Source: Liquidambar formosana
Lineage: Eukaryota; Streptophyta; Magnoliopsida; Saxifragales; Altingiaceae
Direction: 5' to 3'
NCBI GenBank assembly: GCA_039720395.1
Contig: CM077826.1
Span: forward strand, 19,221,053-19,285,052
DNA length: 64,000 nt
Part shown: positions 25,401 through 35,830 of the stretch, in pieces
Layout of the letters: the number at the start of each line of letters is the position of its first letter
Numbering within the stretch: position 1 is the first letter of the stretch
Notes under the pieces: model-generated
Told to the model about the DNA's origin: nothing
Databases searched by the model: none
The model's input: only the letters and a program-made list of their open reading frames with translations
Made by a program: the position numbers and the translations under genes

Positions 25401-27994
25401 AATTCTTGGAATGAGTGTTTGTAGCTAATGAATGTTTGGATTCAAGACTTAGAAGTGGGATTCTGGTTTTGATTTGCACATTAGATTGGGAGAAATGTTA
25501 TGAAAATGTGAATTGGAATTTCTGTCTTTATTTGTTAAGAGAAATGGGTTTTGGGGATAAATGGAGGAAGTGTGTGGAGATTTGTATTTCCATTTTCTTG
25601 GTGTTGGTGAATGGGAGCCTTAATGATTCATAACAATCAACAACGATCATGTCCTGTGATCCCAATCTATATTAACAATCAGCAACAATCTGATCACCTT
25701 TGCCAACCTTGACCTCTAGCATTTATATCTGAATTCCATTTTGGAATAATTTTCTTTATGACTTCCTCGTATACAAAACTGAAAAAGTTGCCATTTTTTT
25801 AATACCTGGAACACAGTTTGTTGGGGTACACAGACCAGGTTTAGGAAGGGGAACTGTGTATGCTTACTTACTTCCATATGTGAAACAATGGGGACAGAGT
25901 CATAGTGCACTTAGTGGGAATCAGGAAAGGTAGTTACAAGTGCTAGAGGGATTTTATTTTAAGCTTCTGAAACAAAATCTATGAATAAATATATCTAGGG
26001 GGGCCCCCCCAAAACAAAAATTCCTAAGCATCCCGCACTAACTTTAAATTTTCTTACCCAATATATGAATCAAATTTAATCTAACGGTTGGTTTGGCCAA
26101 ATATGAGTCATACAAAAGAGTTTTAGAGTGCACTTGATGCAACTGATAATAGAAGGACTATATATACATATAGAACGATGATCAGGTGATCGCGTGTTGA
26201 TATAACTTATATCAACACCTGCATTAAGGGTTGTACCTCGTGCATTAGTGGGTTACAAGGTACATTGGGCCAATGCGAGAGGTACAACCCCCAATGCATG
26301 GTATTGATATAACTTATATCAACATATGCTGATATATAGTTACTAAACCATGTCCCACCAAACAGCTAAACAATGTTTCACAAAGGGGATGATTCCTCAT
26401 AAGTGCACCAATGGAACTAACAGAATCCTTCAACAACAAGCAGCCACAAGTAATAAAGCAAAGAACTATAACACAACATCAAAACCTCTTACTGTATACT
26501 ATTGTGATGATTATTCCATTTTATAAGGAAAATAAAAGGACTTTGCTGTGATTGTAGGATTCATTTGTTATAAAACAGCATGGGGCACCATCTTCCAAAC
26601 CGCTAAAGGAAATCTCTTATTGGTACTACACCACCCACCTTCAAGGCTTCAACTGTATAAAACACTGATGAGGCATAACCCAATGAAGAGACACTAAAAA
26701 ATATCAAAACAAACTCCCACAATTTGTGAGCCACTGTTGTTTGGAAATTTGGGGGTGTCGAAGGCAGGAGTTTTGGAGGTTATTTATAGTTTGGATGAAA
26801 AAGAAGGGGTTGGGATATTTTCGTGGGATGAAAAGCAAGGAGAATTGATGCAAAAGGGGAGAATTGATGCAAAAGGGGAGTTTGAGAGAATAGCTTGATT
26901 GGAGGAGATTAGTTGGAGACAAAAATCAAGTGCTTCTTGGTTGAAAGAAGGGGACAAAAAATATGAAGTTTTCTCATCAGGTTTCTAATGCTCATAAAAA
27001 GGCAAACTTTACTGGTAATTGACCTCCCCATGCAAAACATGTGTTGATTGAAAATTTTCCACCACCAATCACTCCACTCAACAAAAAAGCTCTAACCCTG
27101 TAACACTGTTGCAATAACAGATTCTTGACTAAACCAACAGCAAGGTAACAAGACCATGCCTAAGCATCTCACGACATGGAATAGAAAATTCAATAAAAAT
27201 GTCAGTGCCATCCATGCACAAATATGAAAATCCATCTTCTTTCAAAACTGAATTTAATGTGTCTCAATGAAAAAATGCCATTGATTTTTTTTCTTTCTTT
27301 TTTTCCCCCCCCACCAGGAGTATGCATGCCTTCGCTCGGCTAATCCCCTAAATCAATTTACCACCCGCATGAAGTTGTAGCCAATGTCTTGTGCCATGTA
27401 AATGTTTGCAGAATACAAAAATCCTATACTATTTATTTCACGAACCTGGCAAAGTGATTTTAGAGTTAGAATAAATAAAAAGTTATCACAGCATTCTTTA
27501 GTGCACTAAATACAGTTAGAACACTAAGTACACTTAAAAAGCAATGTATGAACTATAAGCTTGAAGTAAAAAATTAAAAAAAAAATTATAAATTTCATCA
27601 AAGCATTAACTCGTTTAAATAAGTACAACCTCATGTCACCAAGCAATCAACAAGCGGCATAATATTAACAACATGAATTTTTATTTGTTCCCCACTATTT
27701 CCTCTATCCACTCAATGTTGTGAGAGTTGCAGCAAAATAACGCAAAACATGGGCAAATATAATGCTAAAAATAAAAATTACCAAATTTTTTCGACACTTC
27801 GAACAGGAATTTACAATCTTCAACTCAAATACATAACAAATTAATCAAACAAAAGGCATAATGCTCAACCAAATTTCAGGAAATCACTTACAGGACATGA
27901 GATATGACAGTCCCACGACGCATATGACCAGAAAAACAATCCGTTTCTTTGCTTCCTCAACGAGGTCTCGCATCGCCTGCCTCTCCGTGCTCAT
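12267..27994 (-). CDS. PXA-PX-nexin_C domain protein (plant sorting-nexin of the SNX13/14/25 type), with four apparent frameshifts
   Basis: Membrane-anchored phosphoinositide-binding protein similar to Arabidopsis At2g15900. Fifteen exons: 27994-27892, 21391-20998, 20905-20727, 20603-20464, 20383-19158, 19059-18959, 18786-18642, 18146-18078, 17952-17907, 17817-17436, 17241-17162, 17021-16886, 13379-13151, 13028-12946, 12401-12267. All borders are GT-AG. Domains: two N-terminal hydrophobic segments (about residues 19-35 and 42-60); PXA from about 104 to 280 ([45 protein letters not shown]); a serine/acid-rich linker; PX about 681-790 ([27 protein letters not shown]); nexin_C about 930-1095 ([20 protein letters not shown]). 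The total is 1147 residues once four single extra bases are discounted, near 20779, 20089, 17716 and 17490. Each shifts the frame inside an exon, and the exon phases only agree if all four are extra bases. They may be sequencing errors or true decay. Confidence 0.9.
15050..15172 (-). repeat. dispersed GC-rich repeat, inverted relative to 25290-25395
   Basis: Read on the minus strand, this contains CTACCTTTGACTCTTCTATG and CCCCCACTCTTGCCCC, then CTCCGCTCCCACTT. The same order occurs on the plus strand at 25290-25395 and 62640-62750, just upstream of a LINE reverse-transcriptase fragment. It is therefore probably part of a LINE or an adjoining transposon. Confidence 0.6.
15950..16290 (-). mobile_element. 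RTE-type LINE relic (end of reverse-transcriptase region)
   Basis: On the minus strand a short frame reads [11 protein letters not shown], a signature found near the end of plant RTE-clade LINE polyproteins. The flanking codons are broken by stops and shifts. There is no poly-A tail or target duplication that I can define. Confidence 0.5.
16379..16416. repeat. (GAAA)n microsatellite
   Basis: A GAAA tetranucleotide tract of about eight units in intron 12 of the PXA-PX gene. Confidence 0.9.
22119..23490. mobile_element. fold-back MITE (GGCTATTGCC family), split by a nested element, copy A
   Basis: The left arm starts GGGGAGGGCTATTGCCACCA and runs to 22401. The right arm resumes at 23432 (AAAGTTGTTCAAAATGAT) and is truncated near 23485. 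In the undisturbed copy at 44.2 kb the two sides are joined as CTCTACAAAGTTGTC, which shows where the nested element went in. Confidence 0.75.
22402..23431. mobile_element. Tourist/PIF-Harbinger-like TIR element nested in the fold-back MITE, copy A
   Basis: The ends are GGCCCTGTTTGGG and CCAAACAGGGCC, perfect over 12 bases. The insertion site CTACAAAGTTG of related elements is interrupted as CTACGAA/AAAGTTG, consistent with a 3-base duplication. A second inner inverted pair (GGGCTCTATTTGGTA near 22640, TACCAAATAGAACC near 23358) suggests a nested or rearranged structure. No transposase is visible. Confidence 0.7.
23796..24953. mobile_element. hAT-like non-autonomous element carrying a host gene fragment, copy A
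   Basis: The left end is TAGAGATGGCAAATTTGACA, followed by a GCCCCACCGGGGC block. The right end, ATTGACATCCCTA, is its imperfect inverse and resembles the TAGGGRTGTCAAT ends common in plant hAT elements. The possible 8-base flanks CTCCGACT and TTTTGACT differ only by C/T. It has no transposase but contains the GT31 fragment at 24259-24544. Confidence 0.55.
24259..24544 (+). pseudogene. GT31 beta-1,3-galactosyltransferase fragment (two exons and their intron), copy A
   Basis: The plus strand reads [18 protein letters not shown], then [19 protein letters not shown] and ARFLVAL, followed by a GTAAGG donor at 24394. After an acceptor TTAATAG at 24492 it continues [16 protein letters not shown]. 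This matches the N-terminal catalytic part of plant hexosyltransferases (GT31; the usual pattern is [12 protein letters not shown]...VVARFFVALH.RKEVN). Only about 63 residues are present and the remainder of the enzyme is missing. It is a captured fragment, not a functional gene. Confidence 0.75.
25412..25633 (+). mobile_element. LINE reverse-transcriptase fragment, copy A
   Basis: The frame reads [32 protein letters not shown] and [14 protein letters not shown], then LVNGSLNDS. Plant L1-type LINE reverse transcriptases have [12 protein letters not shown]...LDxEKAYDxVNWxFL...GFGxKWRxW...VNGSP at this position. The conserved alanine-tyrosine-aspartate part is altered (KCYEN) and the rest of the domain is absent. 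Confidence 0.8.
26177..26334. mobile_element. palindromic MITE with GATATAACTTATATC arms, copy 1
   Basis: Inverted arms contain the self-complementary word GATATAACTTATATC, and the inner arms GGTTGTACCTC and GAGGTACAACC pair with each other. Related copies occur at 35671, 40351, 43665 and 63533. Confidence 0.7.
26700..27020 (+). mobile_element. LINE ORF2 fragment (linker upstream of reverse transcriptase)
   Basis: The plus strand encodes [19 protein letters not shown], then [19 protein letters not shown] and, after a one-base shift, [15 protein letters not shown]. This is the conserved [27 protein letters not shown] segment of plant LINEs. A 20-base unit ending GATGCAAAAGGGG is tandemly doubled at about 26840-26880, and in-frame stops are present. 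Confidence 0.75.
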
Positions 27995-28440
27995 TTCGAA
28001 CCAATGTAAAAAAAAAAAAAAAAAATCAACAACTACCCGAAAATCACTCTTGCAATCCAATCAAATTTCCCCACAAAAAATCTGTGCTTTCGCATTCTCC
28101 CGTCTTCCACACGACCGTATCAATCCCTCAATTAAAAAAAACGCGATCCAATAACGGAATCGAATCGAATGGAATGCTTGGGAAATGGGATCAGAAAATG
28201 GGAATAGAGAAGATTGGGGCACAACCGATCGAATCGATTGGCACAATGATTGAGATGGAGAGTGGAGGATTGGGGAATCAAAGGGCGTTTCAACGCGCGG
28301 ACCGTTAGGTTTGTTCCGTGTGTGGGATTCTCTCACTTTCTGTCACTTTCTCGCTCGTCCTAGCTGTTTGGTTTGGCTTGGGTAATTTCAACTGCCGAGC
28401 AAATGGAGATTATATATATATATATATATGGATATGAATT
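27995..28440 (-). promoter_or_regulatory. probable 5' UTR and promoter of the PXA-PX gene
   Basis: This lies directly upstream of the ATG at 27994. It includes a poly-A run (28008-28025), GC-richer sequence to about 28350 and a TA tract at 28409-28430, which may act as a TATA element for minus-strand transcription. There are no other genes nearby, so assignment to this gene is by position. Confidence 0.45.
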
Positions 28441-29094
28441 TTCTAGTTGGTGGCATGGAGGGGAGGTGTGAGAGAGAGACTGCTGTGTAATGAGAAGCAA
28501 TAGTGTTCTTATGTCGTCTGTGTTTTTTTAGGGAAAATGACGGTTCCATTTTCCTCTGCTCCTCTCACTAGCTTACGTTTCTTTTTCTTCAGTCAAAACG
28601 TGAAATTAATATTTTTTTTAAAAAAATTATCAGATAATAATAACGTGGCGATCTGCATTTCCGATATGGCTCCATGTCAGCAACATGGGATCGGCTTGAG
28701 AGGAAACTGCAAGAGTTTAAAACCCAAATTTTTTTTGTTATTTGGGTAATTTATGTTCGCTCTTACAATTTAATTGTAATCCCACTAATCTTAAATTTTT
28801 AAGGTTTTATAAAAAATATGGTTCTTCCGTCTGCCAAATATAGGTTATTTTTGTAATTTTCTTTTGTTTTAAAATGTTTATTCATTCTGAAAAATTAAAT
28901 CATAATTTTTATAAATTTTCCATATTACCTCTTATTATTTCAATAATTACTTTTAACACAAAATCCAATAGAAAATAAAAAAGGGGTATTTTTGGAAAAA
29001 TAGAATTTAATAAATAACAACACAATGAAATGATAATTTTTTTTAAACGGCGTGTTTTATCAAACAATTTGCCTATCTTTGTAAGACAGAATGA
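28441..29094. other. gene-free AT-rich stretch
   Basis: Short ORFs only. The part after 28750 may include more of the left arm of the fold-back element that follows. Nothing else is recognisable. Confidence 0.5.
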
Positions 29095-29465
29095 GTAAAA
29101 GGTTTTATGAAAACTAATCAGTGTCCACCTTGTCTTCTCCACCTTGTCTTCTGGAAAACTACCATGGAAAAGAAAGGTTTCTAAAATTTGCCGTTTAAGG
29201 TAAATTTTTTGGTAAAAAATGAAACAAAGTCTATATATGAACAAACAAAAAAAAAAAAAAAAATCACAGATTTTGAAAAGAAAATTATTTTTCAAAGTTA
29301 TTTAAAATAATGTTTTTTTAGTGAACTAATTTTTATTAAAACCTTTTATATTTTTCATAAAACTTTGAAAAAATTAAAATAAATGAGTGGTAAAAATGTT
29401 TTTTTTTTTTTTTTTTGGTTTGGAGGTGTAAATAAATTTAAGGGGTGGCATTATGGCAATAAACA
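29095..29465. mobile_element. truncated fold-back MITE (GGCTATTGCC family)
   Basis: The right arm ends AAATTTAAGGGGTGGCATTATGGCAATAAACACC. The inner parts contain TTTATATTTTTCATAAAAC and CAGATTTTGAAAAG, as in the other copies. The left end is shortened, and poly-A and poly-T runs have expanded inside. Confidence 0.55.
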
Positions 29466-30053
29466 CCCTTGTATTATTTTATTTATTAGTGGGACTGCGG
29501 TGCCAAGCCATAGAAGAGTCCAAAACCGCCGCCCAAAACCCCTTTTAGAAAAATAAAAAATAAATAAAATAATGGATTAGGTTTCAAATGCTTAATCTAT
29601 CTTTTATACTAGTGTGGTTTCATCAAAATTTTAATTATAGGTGATTTTTTTTTTTCCTTTTCGTAAAGGAAACTCACACTTTGCCCCCTTAGGTTTAACG
29701 TACCCTTTCTATTTTTCACCTTATAGTTTTGAAATATCGTCACTTTTATGACTCTTTTTTTTTTTTTTGATGGAAGAGATGAGAGTAGTAGATGGTGTTA
29801 AGGGTTGAAATTATAAAATCTATTCATACTACCCTGTCAAAAATTCAATAATGATAAGCAGGATGAAAAATAGAGGACCAAAAATAGAGACGAATAACAT
29901 TGTTAACTCAACGTTATGTTTGATTTTTCCTTATTCCATATCAGTATATTACAAAAAAAAGAAGTAGAGAGATTTTAGGGATCTCATCTTCTCCCAAATC
30001 ATAACTCTTTTGATTTGTTGTTTAAATGGATATTTGTTGTGTGTTTAAATTTT
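29466..30053. other. gene-free stretch
   Basis: AT-rich DNA with poly-T runs near 29650 and 29755. I see no gene or element with defined ends. Confidence 0.5.
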
Positions 30054-30555
30054 AGCAGTGGGGATGTGGTTGTTGCCCTCGTTTATGGGGAAGAAAGGAA
30101 CGAGGAGTGTGAACTCCATTGTTATCTGATTAAAATCTCAACTTATCTGAATTGTCGTTGTGTGAGTTTTTGTAATTATTCTAATGCAATTCTTATGGAA
30201 TTATCTGATGCATTTTATGTGTGATGCATAATTATTTATTTTATCTTGAATTTAGGTGGGGATGTAGTTGTTGCCTAGGTTTGTGGGGAGGAAAGGGAGG
30301 AGAGGTATGAACCCCATTGTTATCTGGTTCAAAACTCAACTTATCTGAATTGTCGTTGTTGAGTTTTTGTGATTATCTTGATGCAATTCTTGTGAAATTA
30401 TCTTGATGCATTTTCTGTATGATGTATCATTATGGAATTATCTTGAATTTAGGTGGGGAGGGGTGTGAACCTCATTGTTATCTGAATAAAATCTCAATTT
30501 ATCTAAATCGTCGTGGTTGAGTTTTTGTGAGTATTTTGATGCAATTATTGTGGAG
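30054..30555. repeat. three imperfect tandem units of about 200 bases (third unit shortened)
   Basis: Units begin near 30054, 30254 and 30451 with GTGGGGATGTGGTTGTTG-like sequence. They share TTATCTGAATTGTCGTTG, GAGTTTTTGTGATTAT and GATGCAATTCTTGTG. The third unit lacks the first part of the repeat. No coding frame is kept across units. Confidence 0.75.
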
Positions 30556-30889
30556 TGTTTTGATAAAACCTAGTCGAATGAGAGAGGTGGTTTCTAATGC
30601 GAGTGGGTTCCTTTTTGGGAATCGTTGAATTGAAAGAGAATGTTTGAGGAAGTGGTATTCGAAATTTAGACAAAAACCCAGTTATTTGATTTTTGAAATA
30701 ATCTCACCCGCCAAATTAGGAATTCTCATATTTAGATATTTTTTGTCTCTTAATAGTGTTAAAACCACTTACCAATCAAGTTCAGCCACATCAGTGGTCT
30801 TATATTTTGGTCCTCTAATAGTGGTCCTAGGTATCACTACTCGTCAAAATTTATACATAAATTTATAATAAATTTACAGTTCATCAATT

Positions 30890-31265
30890 TCAAAAAACGG
30901 TATTTTGGAATTTTGGAATGGTCTTCTTCTTGCACAAGGAAAATGAATTAAAAGAATACATTTGGAAGGGGATGATAGTATTGTCATTAATAGTATTAGT
31001 AAGTCACAAACTTGCCTTTGGAAGATTTATATTATTTTAAATGATTACATGAAGATTATTTTAAAGTGTAACATAGAAGTTAGAATAAATCATGGTTATA
31101 GAAAAGGAAATCAATCTGCTAATTTCTTAACTAATTTAGGTCACATAATTAAAGGTAATCAGATTTGGGATTCTAATTTCCCGAAAGAAATTTTAAGTAT
31201 TCTTTGAGAAGATTCTATTGGTAGATCTAGTACACGTTGGTAATGACATGTTCTTTTCTACCAAA
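30890..31265 (+). mobile_element. LINE RNase H-like domain relic
   Basis: The plus frame reads WNGLLLAQGK, a stop, IKRIHLEGDDSIVINSI, CLWKIYIILNDYMK and GYRKGNQSANFLTNLGH. This matches the plant LINE RNase H domain pattern (GLLLA...I...EGDS..VI, W.I...I.D, REGNQ.AD.LAN.G). One internal stop and no catalytic upstream half show it is dead. Confidence 0.75.
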
Positions 31266-32439
31266 AAAACAAAAAGGGAAATTTCAAAAGGGCATTTTGG
31301 TTAATATAGGTCGTTTAATCATTCATGTGATAATCAGATGCGTTTTCGGTTCAATTTACTGACATGCCATTGACAGAAGAGATTATAGTAGTGCCTTCTC
31401 CAAATTATTGGGATGCATTTCTTGAAAAAATAAAATAAAATAAAATAAAACTGTAAGAGATCGAATGAAAAAGTAAAAAAATGACTAAACTAAAAAGGGC
31501 AAAGTATGGTTTTTTCAAAAAATTAAAAAAAATAAAATGTTGGGTATTAATATTGGCACCCAAAATGGAAAAAAATAAATAAAAATGGTCTAGCTTAATC
31601 CATAATTGATAACGCCATATATGCTTCCTTACCACTGAAACAGTCACAATATGAAGGGCAAGTTTGCCCACATCAAACAGATCGAGTTAGTTTCAGCAGA
31701 AAATTGAATTATGGTCCTGTTGATTACATTTTTTTGTGTGGAAACTGCTGAAGATAGGCACCCAGTTTTGTGTAATTGAGTGGCTTCACTCTCTTGTGTC
31801 TGCTTGTCCTCTATTTCATGTGTCCATGGCTAATTGCTATAAATTGTAATATATAGAGATTTGGAAACAAAGAATCCCACGTTAAAAAAAACAATTACTG
31901 TTAGGTGGCCTGGCCTCTCTTTGCCTCTTCAAGTGCAGTAATAAATAAATATAAGACACCTCATACGATTAAAACTAAACAAAAGTATAAATAAATGTTA
32001 ACCACCAGCCACATTATGAATTCAAAAAAGCATGATTCTAATGGTGGCTCTGTATTGTGGGAACCCAACTCAAGAGGCCGAAGCAGCAGCACATGGCATA
32101 CTTGTCATATCATTATGACTTATGAGGTGGTCCTTCATCTTCCATGAGGACCTTGCACTAGCATTGAGTCATCTTTTTTTCTTTTTCTTTTTTGGTACGA
32201 AATTATTTATGGTTTACCTTAACATACGCTGATACACCCAGGCATGAAGTACCCAATGCTTTTTCAAACAAAAAATGGAAAAAAGAAATGGATGGTACAC
32301 AATGATTTAGGTTGTCATGCTTAAAATGAATTGTTATAGTCCACAAAATTATCTTTCTTTCTTTTTTTTTCTTTTTTTTTTTGATCTTTGATTCAATGTA
32401 TCCTCAAAGCCGGCAATCAAAGGACTAATCACTGTCGCG
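31266..32439. other. gene-free stretch
   Basis: A (TAAAA)n-like tract lies at 31425-31450 and poly-T runs occur near 32170 and 32355. ORFs are short and unrecognised. Confidence 0.5.
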
Positions 32440-32660
32440 ACGGGTGGATAACGGTTTAGGAATTTTCCAAAATCTTGGAACTTAATCTCAGGATTTTTTA
32501 CCTGCACTCGAGACAGCTACTTTGTGGTCAAGTGCCTAACCACTAGACCAAGAGGTCGATCTAAATCCCAAGAGGTCGATCTAAGACTTTAAGAAACGTA
32601 AAGTCGTGGATTCAACTATTTCCATGCACTCTCTGGGATAAATTAATTATCGGCCAATTT
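32440..32660 (-). mobile_element. possible tRNA-derived SINE relic
   Basis: On the minus strand, TGGTCTAGTGGTTAGGC resembles a pol III A box. It is followed about 40 bases later by GTCTCGAGTGCAGG, where a B box would lie. The word GATCGACCTCTTGG is tandemly repeated at the head. No poly-A tail or duplication could be fixed, so this is tentative. Confidence 0.35.
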
Positions 32661-35600
32661 TATCCTAAATTGATTGGTAAGGAGTACTGAGTGACAATTA
32701 ATCTTAAATGCGTCAAAGAGAAATTATTCTGTTGTAAGAAAAGAAAAAAAAAAAAAGGTTGTCATCTTGAGACTTAAATGAATACTCTTCCAAGGCACAT
32801 TTATATATATACAGACATCTTATATTGCAGGATCAATGATGCATTTAAATTTGTACAAGATAGAAATGAACACGCCGTGCTCAGTACGTACCTTTCTTTC
32901 CATCTTTTTATACGCACTGAGAAGTGAGAGCATGATTAAGCTCACTCTGGCCATCCATGATCTCTGTGCTTGGTTGAAGAAATCAAAGTGGTATTATAAC
33001 ATAGAGCCCACATGTATTTAAAGCAGTGCTATACAGCCACGAAAATTAATGTCCACTTTTTACTTTTATTTGAAGCTAAGCCGAAACCCACCTCTTCCAG
33101 CAGCATCTTCTCAGCCAAATGTTGGGAGTCTCACAGTTGACATATATGTCCAAATGTTGGATTTGATATAACTTCATATACTTATTTTGGTACATTACCT
33201 AATAATTTAGGTTTTTGGATGATTTTTCTTAACAATTAACGTAGTAGTAAGATCTGTCATTCTCGTAACTCATTAGTGAATCGTATTTTTTTTTTTTTTT
33301 GTTCACGTAATATGCCATGTTCTTATCCTATTGGGCTTTTACATGAGAGGAGTGCTAAGAAGTCTTACATATCTCACCCAATTATTGGATTTAATTAACA
33401 CAATTTCATATTCGTATTTGGACTTTCCATCTACCAATGTTGGGTCTATTAGGCTTATCCAAACGGGCCCTTAGGCTATTGGGTGATTTCTTCCAACAAA
33501 CTTTTGATGGTCCAATTGGTCCATGTAATTCACAACCACCTATATATCTTATATCACTTTCATAATAAAGGTTTTTTTTACCTAAATTTAATTTGGTGTC
33601 TTTGATTACCTCTATTTATCTTAATTTAATTTATATTTAATTGGTTATTGTTTGTGCACTCTTGTTTTCATTCACACAGTGAACAGAAAAAAAATATAAT
33701 AATGATAATAATAAAGAGATTGTTTGGTAGTATTTCCAAACATTCTGAAGATAAGAAAATGAATTGAAGAATATCACAATGGTGGTGATATTAGGAGTAG
33801 AAGGGGGTTGAATCAGGATAGTGTCCTTTGTAATTCTTGCCATGCATGCAAATACGCAATGGCGATATTGGGCATGGAAGGTTCCGAGGCCGTGAGCTTT
33901 ACGAGCAGGGGGGGCCACACTGTTGATTTTAAAAGATCCAAAATGCCGAAGTTGGGAAATGCTAATTAGCCCCTACTTTGTCCTACAACCTTGTCTTATT
34001 ATGTAGATTTAGTTTTGTTTTAATTCTAAGGATTTAACCGTATAAGTGGGTTCCACAGCTTTACCCTCTTATTCTCTCATTAGGACAAAATTATAAGATA
34101 AAATGTAAGACTACCTAGCATTTTCCGTCGAAGTTTTAGCCCCTTACCACCTCAATCCTTTTTCCGATAAACTTTGAGAGGTTTACATTAGACTTTGACT
34201 TTTGTGGAAATTAAAAATTCGGAATTCCAGCATATGTTTGTTTCTCAAATTCTTCTCTATAACCTAACTTTCCTCTCTCTCTATATATATATATATATAT
34301 TTTTTGGTACTCGTTAAATGTCTCTGTTTCCTATATATTGAAAGTTAGACGAACCTGACGGGCTGACACCAAACAATGAACATATACATACCTGTGGCTC
34401 GCCAACAACATTACAACAACTTATATCTCTCAAAAAAAAAAAAAAAACTAGAGTGATTTGTAGATTTAAATTTGGAGTTTATTATTATTGTTATTATTAG
34501 TATTTGTGAGATGATGACACTATTGTCTCCACTTGGGTAATGGGGACTTTTGGGTAAGACGGCCCATATCGGGCGGACAGTTGGAGATATATGTTTTTTC
34601 CATCTTGGACCAATCCTATGTCCTTTGCCTCAACTCACATGCACACTCACCACTTGCAGTTATTTGACATATGTGTGTTAATTGAGTATTGGGATACGTA
34701 AGTTATTTATTACCTAGTATTCGTCCTGCTAAAACAGATCGTAAAAGGGCGAGCTATCTGCCATCATCGTAACCTATGTGTGTGTGTGTTTTTGTTTTCT
34801 TTTCTTTGTGATGGTTCTCAAAATTCAAACATACGGCCTTGTCGGCGAAAGAGACAAATGAAGCAATCCACAGAGAGACGTGGCGCCGCTCACTAAATTC
34901 TGTGGTTAATAAAACTCGTAAATCAGTGGTTCTTGTTTGTGCGTGGAAGAATGAACGGAAGGGGTAATAGCATAAAAATAGATCCAAGTATAAAGGTGAA
35001 AATGGGAAAATGAAGAAAAGACGCGAGGGATTTTGGGTGAAGCTCTTGATATATAACTGATTTAATTTCTTTTGTGAAACTGCTCCCTTTTGTTCCTTAA
35101 ATGTTGCTTATTCATAATAATTCAGCACCAGATGTCAGAATCACAATCTAATATGATACCTATGTTGGGTGCAGTAGAGCAAAGGAAGACGCTATGCATA
35201 TATTACAACTATGAAACACCCAAATTGCAATAATTATTTCAGATGGGCTTGAGGCCTACGCATAGTTTTAAAAATCGAGAATATTGGTGATATATGTATA
35301 TCGGAACTAAGTACTCGATATGACATAATGCTAACATATTATTTTTGCATTTCTTCGTTGGAAATATATATATATATATTGAGAATATTGTAAATATCTG
35401 GATACTTTTATTTTTATGGAGCTTTTTTGAATAAATATCATCCATATATTGCCAATATTTCAAAAATATCCATCAAATAATGACTCAGGAACTTCATGTG
35501 GATTCTTCTCCCCTCTTTTAAAGCCTACAACTTCATTAAAATGCTTGAGGGGTTTCAGGGGCATCATTAGGCGTACGTTTGTGACATAAACTCCATTTAC

Positions 35601-35670
35601 TGCTTCAATGATTGAGTAACTGATATAGTGACATGTGTTTGCTCTATTATATATATTTACATTTATATTG
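32661..35670. other. gene-free stretch
   Basis: Non-coding AT-rich DNA. A TA tract lies at 34283-34301, with poly-A or poly-T runs near 32742, 33288 and 34433. ORFs at 33637-33918 and 34754-34987 match no known family. Confidence 0.5.
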
Positions 35671-35830
35671 GATGATGATTAGGTAAGTACGTACTAACAT
35701 AACTTATACCAACACTTGTATTGGGAGTTGCACCTTGTGCATTAGTGGATTATGAGATACATTAGACTAATGTAAGGGGTACAACCCCCAATGCATTGTA
35801 TTGATATTACTTATGTTAACACGTGCTGAT
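35671..35830. mobile_element. palindromic MITE with GATATAACTTATATC-type arms, copy 2
   Basis: The left end is GATGATGATTAGGTAAG and the right end is AACACGTGCTGAT. The core arms GGAGTTGCACC and GGGGTACAACC correspond to those of the copy at 26177. Confidence 0.65.

Larger units (their letters stand above)
21939..26643. repeat. 4.7-kb duplicated block, copy A (inside PXA-PX intron 1)
   Basis: From ATTTCCTCTAAGGCAACACA onward this is collinear with 59291-64000, with scattered substitutions and short indels (roughly 97% alike by eye, not computed). It contains a nested fold-back element, a Tourist-like element, an hAT-like element with a galactosyltransferase fragment, a LINE reverse-transcriptase fragment and a palindromic MITE. 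Copy B is cut by the window end, so the right breakpoint is unknown. Confidence 0.93.
21392..27891 (-). other. intron 1 of the PXA-PX gene (6.5 kb, largely transposon-derived)
   Basis: The donor at 27891 (TCCT|GTAAGT) follows the exon ending LSYLMS. The acceptor TTATTTCAG|TAACAAG at 21393-21392 rejoins the frame as [11 protein letters not shown]. Most of the intron is the 4.7-kb block that recurs at 59291-64000; beyond it lies a further LINE piece (26700-27020). The remaining 0.9 kb next to exon 1 shows no feature. Confidence 0.85.

Noticed and set aside
25716..25910. 64-residue minus-strand ORF conserved between blocks A and B (63073-63267)
   Set aside because: Conservation only reflects the recent duplication of the whole block. 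The protein resembles nothing.
21939..26643. Helitron as an explanation of the duplicated block
   Set aside because: No TC start in an A/T target, and no CTRR end or hairpin could be located. The right border is not visible in copy B.
32500..32600. tRNA gene
   Set aside because: An A-box-like word is present, but no cloverleaf can be drawn and the B box is poor. Kept only as a tentative SINE relic.
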